A stretch of DNA of 64,000 nt, taken from positions 1 through 64,000 of the forward strand of contig NZ_JAFEJS010000008.1 in assembly GCF_018555385.1 (NCBI RefSeq), read 5' to 3'. The notes under the pieces were generated by a model. The model was not told where the DNA came from. It was given only the letters and a program-made list of their open reading frames with translations, and did not search any database. A program made the translations under genes and the position numbers. Shown here one piece after another: positions 1-6,946 of the stretch. Each line of letters begins with the position of its first letter. The first letter of the stretch is position 1. Source of the DNA: Bifidobacterium santillanense (GTDB lineage: Bacteria; Actinomycetota; Actinomycetes; Actinomycetales; Bifidobacteriaceae).

Positions 1-41
1 GCCCCCGCCGGCCCGCACCCCTCGCCGCCACACCCGACAGG

Positions 42-54
42 TAGACTTGGCCCC
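42..54 (+). promoter_or_regulatory. -10 element of a leaderless promoter
   Basis: TAGACT at 42-47 ends seven bases before the ATG at 55, and no Shine-Dalgarno sequence fits in between. Transcription would start at or next to the ATG. The valS start has the same hexamer at the same distance. No clear -35 is visible. Confidence 0.5.
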
Positions 55-1638
55 ATGACAGGGAGAAGAAGGGATCGCAGACGCACGCAAGGCCTGACCC
101 AGTGGGGCATCTTCCTCGGGGTCGCCACCGCGCTGTTCCTGCTGATATGGGCCGGCTGGTCGATCGTGAACCAGCGCCATCCGTCGGCCGACGGCGGCGT
201 CGTGCGTTCCGATTCGTCCGCGACCGTCGGCCTGACCGCCGCGAGCGACTCCCCCGCCCCCTCGACCCTCGACATCCGCACCGCCGACTCCGCCGAACTC
301 GACCGCGCGCTCATCGGCAACGTATATCAGACGCTCATCGACCGCACCGAGAAGAACACGCTCAAGGCCGGCATCGCCTCGTCATGGAAGACGTCGGCCG
401 ACGGCAGGACGCTCACCCTCACGCTGCGCAAGGGACTCACCTTCTCCAACGGCGACGCGCTCGACTCGTCGGACGTCGTCAGCTCGCTGCAGCACGCCGT
501 CGAAGGCAAGTGGCCGGGCGCGAGCGAACGATTCGCGGCGCTCACCTCGGTCACCAACCCCGACTCCTCGACCGTGACGATCGCGCTGAGCCGTCCCGAC
601 GCGACGCTGCCGTACACGCTCTCCGGCCGTCTCGGCATCGTCTACGACGCCGAGGCCGACGTCGACTACGCGACGCACGCGATCGGATCCGGACCGTTCA
701 CCGTCTCGAAGTTCGTCAGGGGCAGGTCGATCACGCTGTCGGCGCGCACGGACGGCACGTACGCACCGTCCGACTCGACGGCCGCCGCGAAGACCGGCAC
801 GGTGACGCTGCGCTACTACGCGGACGACGCGGCGCTCGGACAGGCCGCGAAGACCGGCGCGCTGGACATGACCGTGCCGTCCGACCCGGCGAGCGCGACG
901 ACGATCGGCGCGGCCGCTCCGTCGTTCACCACGGCCGCGGGCGACGGCACGCGCAAGGTCACGCTGCTGTACAACAACGACACCGATTCGATCCTGTCGG
1001 TCGTGCGCGTGCGGCAGGCGATCACCATGATCATCGACCGGCAGACGCTCACGAGCGGTCGCGCGGACGTGGCGCAGGTGCTCGGCGGGCCGATCGGACC
1101 GCTGGAGCCGGGCTACGAGGACCTGACCTCGATCCTCCCGCACGATACGGCGCAGGCGAGGTCGATGCTCTCCTACTTCTCGTCGAACTATCTCGGCACG
1201 CTCACGCTCGCGACGCCGGAACGCTACCGCACGCTCGCGGACGGCATCGCCGCGCAGCTGACGGCCGCGGGGCTCAGGGTCGACGTGCAGACGCTGGACG
1301 CGACGCAGCTGGCGCAGCGCGTCCAGGACCGTCAGTTCACGCTGATGATCGCGGAACTGGACGGCGAGGACGGCACCGCGGCGTTCGCCGACGCCTCATC
1401 GGCGGCGCACTACACGAACGCGACCGCGCAGGAGCAGTACCGTGCGGCGGTCGGCGCGACCGACACGAAGTCGTACGAGGCGGGCCTGAAGACATACGCG
1501 CGCACGGTCAGCGAGGACGCGGCCAGCGACTGGCTGTACACGAGGCGCACGGCGATCGCCGTCTCGACGAAGCTCACCGGATACCCGACGCGGATGACCG
1601 ACGAACGACTGCCGCTGGCCGGGCTCGCGCGCAGGTGA
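55..1638 (+). CDS. ABC transporter substrate-binding protein, family 5 (peptide/oligopeptide type)
   Basis: A 527-residue extracytoplasmic binding protein of the SBP_bac_5 (OppA/DppA) family, which normally delivers peptides or other solutes to an ABC permease. A basic N-terminus is followed by one hydrophobic segment at about residues 17-36 (GIFLGVATALFLLIWAG). There is no lipobox cysteine, so it is probably held by an uncleaved membrane anchor rather than as a lipoprotein. The family-typical start of the mature domain is visible (STLDIRTADSAELDRALIGN, then LTLTLRKGLTFSNGDALDSS). No permease or ATPase gene is adjacent, so the substrate cannot be read from context and it may work as an orphan binding protein. 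The start is chosen from the leaderless -10 at 42-47. valS follows after 87 bases with its own promoter-like element. Confidence 0.85.
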   Translation: MTGRRRDRRRTQGLTQWGIFLGVATALFLLIWAGWSIVNQRHPSADGGVVRSDSSATVGLTAASDSPAPSTLDIRTADSAELDRALIGNVYQTLIDRTEKNTLKAGIASSWKTSADGRTLTLTLRKGLTFSNGDALDSSDVVSSLQHAVEGKWPGASERFAALTSVTNPDSSTVTIALSRPDATLPYTLSGRLGIVYDAEADVDYATHAIGSGPFTVSKFVRGRSITLSARTDGTYAPSDSTAAAKTGTVTLRYYADDAALGQAAKTGALDMTVPSDPASATTIGAAAPSFTTAAGDGTRKVTLLYNNDTDSILSVVRVRQAITMIIDRQTLTSGRADVAQVLGGPIGPLEPGYEDLTSILPHDTAQARSMLSYFSSNYLGTLTLATPERYRTLADGIAAQLTAAGLRVDVQTLDATQLAQRVQDRQFTLMIAELDGEDGTAAFADASSAAHYTNATAQEQYRAAVGATDTKSYEAGLKTYARTVSEDAASDWLYTRRTAIAVSTKLTGYPTRMTDERLPLAGLARR

Positions 1639-1712
1639 CGCGGGGCCGGGCGGCCCCGGGCGCGAGGCCGTCCGCCGCCCGGATTGCCACCGGTATTGTC
1701 ACCGATTCTGCA

Positions 1713-1725
1713 TAGACTCGCCTGT
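1713..1725 (+). promoter_or_regulatory. -10 element of the leaderless valS promoter
   Basis: TAGACT at 1713-1718 lies seven bases upstream of the ATG at 1726. There is no purine-rich ribosome binding site. The geometry is identical to that upstream of the gene at 55. Confidence 0.5.
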
Positions 1726-4506
1726 ATGACTGAAGCCAAATCCATCACCGCGAATCTGACCCCGCTGCCCGACCGTGTGGGCGTCGACGGTCTCGAGGAC
1801 AAGTGGCGTGCCGTCTGGGACGAGCAGGGCACGTACAAGTTCAACAACACCCGCGACCGCAAGGCCGTGTACTCCATCGACACCCCGCCGCCCACCGTCT
1901 CCGGCCACCTGCACGTCGGCCACGTGTTCTCCTACACGCACACCGACGTCATCGCGCGATTCAAGCGCATGCAGGGCTTCGACGTCTTCTACCCGATGGG
2001 CTGGGACGACAACGGCCTGCCGACCGAGCGCCGCGTGCAGAACTACTACGGCGTGCGCGTCGACACCTCCCTGAAGTACGACCCCGACTTCAAGCCGCCG
2101 TTCGAAGGCACCGACGGCAAGAAGATCGACGCCAAGGACCAGGTCCCCTGCTCCCGCCAGAACTTCATCGAGCTGTGCGAGAAGCTCACCGGCGAGGACG
2201 AGAAGCTCTTCGAGGCGCTGTGGCGCAAGCTGGGCCTGTCCATCGACTGGTCCCAGACCTACCACACCATCGGCGAGCACCCGCGCCGCGTGGCCCAGAA
2301 GGCGTTCCTGCGCAACCTCGCGCGCGGCGAGGCGTACCAGAAGGACGCCCCGGGCCTGTGGGACGTGACCTTCCAGACCGCCGTGGCCCAGGCCGAGCTC
2401 GAGTCCCGCGAGTACCCGGGCTTCTACCACAAGGTCGCCTTCCGCTTCGAGGACGGCACCCCGATCTACATCGAGACCACCCGCCCCGAGCTGCTGGCCG
2501 CCTGCGGCGCGCTGATCGCGCACCCGGACGACGAGCGCTACAAGCAGTACTTCGGCCAGTACGTCTACTCCCCGCTGTTCAAGGTCAAGGTGCCGATCCT
2601 GGCCCACCCGGCGGCCGAGATGGACAAGGGCGCCGGCATCGCGATGTGCTGCACCTTCGGCGACGTGACCGACGTCGAGTGGTGGCGCGACCTCAATCTG
2701 CCGACCCGCCCGATCATCCAGCGCAACGGCCGCATCATCATGGGCGTGCCGGACTGGATCACCGACGAGGGCGGCAAGGCCATCTTCGAGGAGACCGAGG
2801 GCAAGACCACGTTCTCCGCCCGCAAGATCATCGTCGACCACCTGCGCGAGTCCGGCGACCTGGACGGCGAGCCGACCCCGACCAAGCGTATGACGAACTT
2901 CTACGAGAAGGGCGACAAGCCGCTCGAGATCGTCACCTCCCGCCAGTGGTACCTCAAGAACGGCGGCACGGACCAGAAGCTCAACGCCGAACTCATCGAG
3001 CGCGGCAAGGAGCTCAAGTTCCACCCCGACTTCATGCGCGTGCGCTACGAGAACTGGGTCCACGGCCTCAACGGCGACTGGCTGATCTCCCGCCAGCGCT
3101 TCTTCGGCGTCCCGTTCCCGCTGTGGTACCCGGTGCTCGAGGACGGCTCGGTGGACTACGACCACCCGATCACCCCGTCCGAGGACATCCTGCCGATCGA
3201 CCCGACCACCGATGTGCCGGCCGGCTACACCGAGGACCAGCGCGACGTGCCCGGCGGCTTCACGGCCGAGAAGGACATCATGGACACGTGGGCGACCTCC
3301 TCGCTCACCCCGCAGATCGTGACCCGCTGGGAGGAGCCCGGCGAGGAGAACCAGGCCCTGTTCAAGGCCACGTTCCCGATGGATCTGCGCCCGCAGGGCC
3401 AGGACATCATCCGCACCTGGCTGTTCAGCTCCGTGGACCGCGCGCACCTCGAGAACAAGTGCCTGCCGTGGGAGCACACCACGCTCTCCGGCTGGATCCT
3501 CGACCCGGACCACAAGAAGATGTCGAAGTCCAAGGGCAACGTCGTCGTGCCGAACAAGCCGATCGAGCAGTTCGGCGCCGACGCCGTGCGCTACTGGGCC
3601 GCCGCCGCGCGCCTCGGCCTCGACGCCACGTACGACGAGGGCCAGATGAAGATCGGCCGTCGCCTGGCGATCAAGCTGCTCAACGCGACGAAGTTCGCGC
3701 TGGCGATCGGCCGCGAGGACGAGAACCACCACGTGAGCGACTCCGCCGAGGTGACCTGGAACCCGGCCGACGTGACCGAGCCGCTCGACCGCGCCGCGAT
3801 GGCGAAGATGGCGCTCGTCGTGCGCGAGGCCACCGCCGCCCTGGACAGCTACGAGCACTCCAAGGCGCTCGAGGCCATCGAGAACTACTTCTGGCAGTTC
3901 TGCGACGACTACATCGAGCTGGTCAAGAACCGCGCCTACGGCACCGCCGACGCGACCGGCCACGTGCCGAGCGAGGCCGCGGTCAAGTCCGCGCGCACCG
4001 CGCTGGGCCTCGGCCTCGACGCGTTCACCCGCCTGCTCGCGCCGTACCTGCCGTACGCCACCGAGGAGGTCTGGAGCTGGATGCACGCGGGCGCCGGTTC
4101 CGTGCACCGCGCCGCCTGGCCGACCCCGGACGTGTACGAGGCCGCCGCGTTCAAGGTGAACCCGGAGCTGCTGGCCCACGCCGGCGAGGCGCTGGCCGCG
4201 CTGCGTGGCATCAAGTCCAAGGCCAAGGTCTCGATGAAGACCCCGATCCTGTCCGTCACGCTGGGCGTGGCCGATGACGTGCGCGAGTCGCTGGCCGGCG
4301 CGCTGGACGACATCGCCGAGGCCGGCCGCGTGGTGGGCAAGATCCACTTCGCCGCCGCGGCCGCCGCGCTCAAGGCCGTCAAGGAGACCGCCGAGGCCGC
4401 GAAGAACGCCGCGGAGGCCGCCAAGGCCGAGACCGAGGCCGCCGCCGAGATCATCGTCCAGGAGAGCGAGCTGGGCGAACCGCCTGTCAAGAAGCCGCGC
4501 AAGTAG
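1726..4506 (+). CDS. valS: valine--tRNA ligase
   Basis: A 926-residue cytoplasmic class I aminoacyl-tRNA synthetase that charges tRNA-Val. The HIGH-type motif is HVGH at about residues 63-66, within a PPPTVSGHLHVGH context. The KMSKS loop is at about 598-602 (KKMSKSKGN). The editing domain lies between them, and the anticodon-binding helical domain follows from about residue 690. The last 60 residues are Ala/Lys/Glu rich (AAEAAKNAAEAAKAETEAAA) and probably form the C-terminal helical arm. An upstream in-frame ATG at 1684 would add 14 residues, but the ATG at 1726 fits both the family start and the leaderless -10. A hairpin follows the stop. Confidence 0.97.
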   Translation: MTEAKSITANLTPLPDRVGVDGLEDKWRAVWDEQGTYKFNNTRDRKAVYSIDTPPPTVSGHLHVGHVFSYTHTDVIARFKRMQGFDVFYPMGWDDNGLPTERRVQNYYGVRVDTSLKYDPDFKPPFEGTDGKKIDAKDQVPCSRQNFIELCEKLTGEDEKLFEALWRKLGLSIDWSQTYHTIGEHPRRVAQKAFLRNLARGEAYQKDAPGLWDVTFQTAVAQAELESREYPGFYHKVAFRFEDGTPIYIETTRPELLAACGALIAHPDDERYKQYFGQYVYSPLFKVKVPILAHPAAEMDKGAGIAMCCTFGDVTDVEWWRDLNLPTRPIIQRNGRIIMGVPDWITDEGGKAIFEETEGKTTFSARKIIVDHLRESGDLDGEPTPTKRMTNFYEKGDKPLEIVTSRQWYLKNGGTDQKLNAELIERGKELKFHPDFMRVRYENWVHGLNGDWLISRQRFFGVPFPLWYPVLEDGSVDYDHPITPSEDILPIDPTTDVPAGYTEDQRDVPGGFTAEKDIMDTWATSSLTPQIVTRWEEPGEENQALFKATFPMDLRPQGQDIIRTWLFSSVDRAHLENKCLPWEHTTLSGWILDPDHKKMSKSKGNVVVPNKPIEQFGADAVRYWAAAARLGLDATYDEGQMKIGRRLAIKLLNATKFALAIGREDENHHVSDSAEVTWNPADVTEPLDRAAMAKMALVVREATAALDSYEHSKALEAIENYFWQFCDDYIELVKNRAYGTADATGHVPSEAAVKSARTALGLGLDAFTRLLAPYLPYATEEVWSWMHAGAGSVHRAAWPTPDVYEAAAFKVNPELLAHAGEALAALRGIKSKAKVSMKTPILSVTLGVADDVRESLAGALDDIAEAGRVVGKIHFAAAAAALKAVKETAEAAKNAAEAAKAETEAAAEIIVQESELGEPPVKKPRK

Positions 4507-4558
4507 GCTTCGGCCTTCTTCGCAGGCGGCCTTCGCGGTAAGCCGATCACTTCGCCTA

Positions 4559-4581
4559 CGGACGGTCCACCGGACCGTCCG
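4559..4581 (+). terminator. hairpin downstream of valS
   Basis: Perfect 10-bp arms (4559-4568 and 4572-4581) surround a 3-base loop, with no strong T-run. The hairpin and its flanks (cctacg before, gctt-acggctc after) closely resemble the block at 21008-21040, so this may be a dispersed repeat unit as well as a terminator. Confidence 0.5.
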
Positions 4582-4650
4582 CTTGACGGCTCGGCCTGTG
4601 AAGAAGTCGAAGAATCGACCTTCGACCGATGAGCCGATGAGGCGACAAGA

Positions 4651-4690
4651 AAGGCTCCGGATTCCAAATGCATCGGAATCCGGAGCCTTT
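4651..4690. terminator. bidirectional terminator between valS and the MFS gene
   Basis: Perfect 13-bp arms at 4653-4665 and 4675-4687, preceded by AA and followed by TTT, form a strong hairpin between two convergent genes. Confidence 0.65.
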
Positions 4691-4709
4691 CATCGTATAT
4701 ACAGTTCGC

Positions 4710-4881
4710 AGCGGTACTTTCTCTCGGAATCATCCCCATACCCGAGAATATGTACCGCTGAGAGCATCGGAGCGGCACATATTCTCGGGGTCATCCCGAT
4801 GCTCGAGAATAGGTGCCGCTAAGTGCGTCGGAGCGGCACATATTCTCGGGGACTGGGGAAATCCCGAGAAAAGGTACCGCT
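4710..4881. repeat. three 50-bp palindromes with a 61-bp period
   Basis: Copies lie at 4710-4759, 4771-4820 and 4832-4881. Each runs from AGCGGYAC...TCTCGG through a variable centre to CGAGAA...GTRCCGCT. The two spacers are exactly 11 bp each (4760-4770 and 4821-4831). The array fills the gap downstream of the MFS gene. Confidence 0.8.
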
Positions 4882-4901
4882 CCGTCACTTCCACATCCCG
4901 C

Positions 4902-6383
4902 TCAGCGGCGGGTCATCTCCTCCTCGATCTCCTCGAGGGACTTGCCCTTGGTCTCGGGCACGAAGCGCAGCACGAACGGGATCGACAGCAGCGCGAAGAC
5001 GCCGAAGATCGCGAACGGGCCGCCGACGTTGTTGCCGAACGCGTCGAGCAGCATCAGGAAGAACTGGGAGACGATGAAGTTGCCCAGCCAGTTCGCGGCC
5101 GAGCCGAACGAGGAGCCGATGCCGCGCACGGACAGCGGGAAGATCTCGCCGATGAGGACCCACGCGATCGGGCCCCACGAGACGGCGAAGCCGAGGATGT
5201 AGAACGCGATGAGAATCATCGTCGGCACGGCGAGCACGGAGACGTCGCCCACGAAGTTCATCACGGCGAGGATGGCCAGGGAGACGGTCATCACGACGGA
5301 ACCGAAGATCAGCAGCTTCTTGCGCGGGAACTTGTCCATGATGAGCGTGGCGACGATCGTCGAGACGAAGTTGACCACGCCGATGCCGACGGACACCCAG
5401 ATCGCGTCGCCCTCGGGGAAGCCGAAGCCCTTGATGAACACCTGCGGCAGGAAGTAGATCACGGAGTTGATGCCGACGAGCTGCTGGAAGAGCATGATGC
5501 CGACGGCCGCGAGCAGCGCCGGACGCGCGATGCGGAACAGCTCGCGCACACCACCCTTGGTGTCCTGCGCGGCAACCTCCTTGATCTCGTCGAGCTCAAG
5601 CTGGACCTGCGCCTGGTCGACGTCCTTGCGGATGAGGGTCAGAACCTTGAACGCGTTGCGGATGTCGCCCTTGTTGACGAGATAGCGCGGCGACTCCGGC
5701 AGCATGATGCCGCCGATCAGGAGCAGCGCGGCCGGCACGAGCGCCGAGCCGAGCATCCAGCGCCAATCGCGCACGCCCAGCAGGTTGTGGTTCAGGAAGC
5801 CGAGGTTGGAGGCGTAGGCGAGCAGGATGCCGAACGTGATCATCAGCTGGAAGAGCGTGGAGAGCGATCCGCGGCGCTCCTTCGGCGCGAGCTCGGCGAG
5901 GTAGGCCGGGGTGAGCGCGGACGCGGCGCCGACGGCGAGACCGAGGATGATGCGCGCGGCGACCATCATCAGGAAGCCGGTCGCGGTGGCGCACAGGCCG
6001 GAGCCGAGCAGGAAGAGGATCGCGGAGACGATGAGCAGCTTCTTGCGGCCGAAGCGGTCGGACAGCGCGCCGATCGACAGTGCGCCGACGCACGAGCCGA
6101 TGAGCACGGACGAGGTGATGAAGCCGGTCTGCGAGACGCTCAGGCCGAAGTCGGACTCGATCAGCGGCGAGGCGCCGGAGATGATGCCGGTGTCGAAGCC
6201 GAAGAGCATGCCGCCGAGCGCGCCGAACGTGAAGATGAAGGCGCTGTTGAGTGGCCATCGCGTGGAGAATCCTCGCGAGGTCTCCTGCTCGACCGTCTCC
6301 TTGATGGTGTCGATGGTGTCCGTGACCGAGGTCTTATCCATGGTCGCGTCGGCCGTGCCGCTCGTGATGTCCGATGTCGTCAT
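4902..6383 (-). CDS. sugar porter of the major facilitator superfamily
   Basis: A 493-residue inner-membrane transporter with about 12 transmembrane segments, probably proton-coupled or facilitated sugar uptake. Sugar-porter signatures are visible: GALSDRFGRKK after TM2, ARIILGLAVGAAS in TM4, PESPRYLVNKGD before the central loop, and PETKGKSLEEIEEEM at the C-terminus. The N-terminal 35 residues are an unusual Thr/Asp-rich cytoplasmic tail. The start has a strong ribosome binding site (AAGGAAAGGAAACGGCG before ATG). The gene stands alone, with LacI-like dyads far upstream at 6648-6689, which suggests sugar-responsive control. The exact sugar cannot be told; glucose, arabinose, xylose or galactose are all possible. 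Confidence 0.92.
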   Translation of the reverse strand: MTTSDITSGTADATMDKTSVTDTIDTIKETVEQETSRGFSTRWPLNSAFIFTFGALGGMLFGFDTGIISGASPLIESDFGLSVSQTGFITSSVLIGSCVGALSIGALSDRFGRKKLLIVSAILFLLGSGLCATATGFLMMVAARIILGLAVGAASALTPAYLAELAPKERRGSLSTLFQLMITFGILLAYASNLGFLNHNLLGVRDWRWMLGSALVPAALLLIGGIMLPESPRYLVNKGDIRNAFKVLTLIRKDVDQAQVQLELDEIKEVAAQDTKGGVRELFRIARPALLAAVGIMLFQQLVGINSVIYFLPQVFIKGFGFPEGDAIWVSVGIGVVNFVSTIVATLIMDKFPRKKLLIFGSVVMTVSLAILAVMNFVGDVSVLAVPTMILIAFYILGFAVSWGPIAWVLIGEIFPLSVRGIGSSFGSAANWLGNFIVSQFFLMLLDAFGNNVGGPFAIFGVFALLSIPFVLRFVPETKGKSLEEIEEEMTRR

Positions 6384-6946
6384 CGCCGTTTCCTTTCCTT
6401 GTTCCGTTCATCACCGTTGATGGGATTGCCGCCGCATACGAAAAAGACCCGGAGCAGGGCATGGCCGACCCCGATGCTACCTTTCCGGGATCGTGTGGTT
6501 CCATACCGCCCCAGGTCTTGCCTCGTATGAGTAACAACCCTGATTCACCCGTGCGTCCGTCCTCACTGTCCGCGGCCGCACGTTGTCGGTGCAGTCAAGA
6601 ATACGACGCGATGGACGCGCGACACACCGTGAAACGCGATTTTCAGAAAACGATTACTCGTTTATTTTCAACGGTTTTACCGAACCGTTTCGATGTGAAC
6701 GCTCCCATTCGCCGCGATGGGGAGACACGAGGGACGAACGCCGCCGGCACCACGCCGGGCGAGCATATCAAGCCACGTGGCCCGAGGGATTCGAACATCG
6801 TCGATGTGCGTTTCGGATCTTCCATTCGCCTGCGATCCCCTCCCGGATCATCGGACGTTGCGACGGCCGCCACATCCGGTCGGCCCCGTCCCTCGAGCTT
6901 CACGTTGGAGACGGTCTGGGGAGAACGCGGCGATCACAGTACTCGA
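6384..6946. other. intergenic region upstream of the MFS porter
   Basis: No convincing gene; the short reading frames on both strands show no family features. It contains a notably AT-rich patch at about 6635-6695 holding two LacI-operator-like dyads, listed separately. Confidence 0.5.
6648..6689. promoter_or_regulatory. two LacI-family operator-like dyads
   Basis: AAACG-ATTACT-CGTTT (6648-6663) and AACGGTT-TTACCG-AACCGTT (6670-6689) sit side by side in an AT-rich stretch about 265-300 bp upstream of the MFS start. Dyads of this kind are typical of LacI/GalR repressors of sugar genes. No such repressor gene is in the window. Confidence 0.35.

Noticed and set aside
1699..4347. Long open frame on the minus strand opposite valS
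   Set aside because: Shadow of a GC-rich gene: low-complexity Val/Leu/Arg/Gly composition and no family features.
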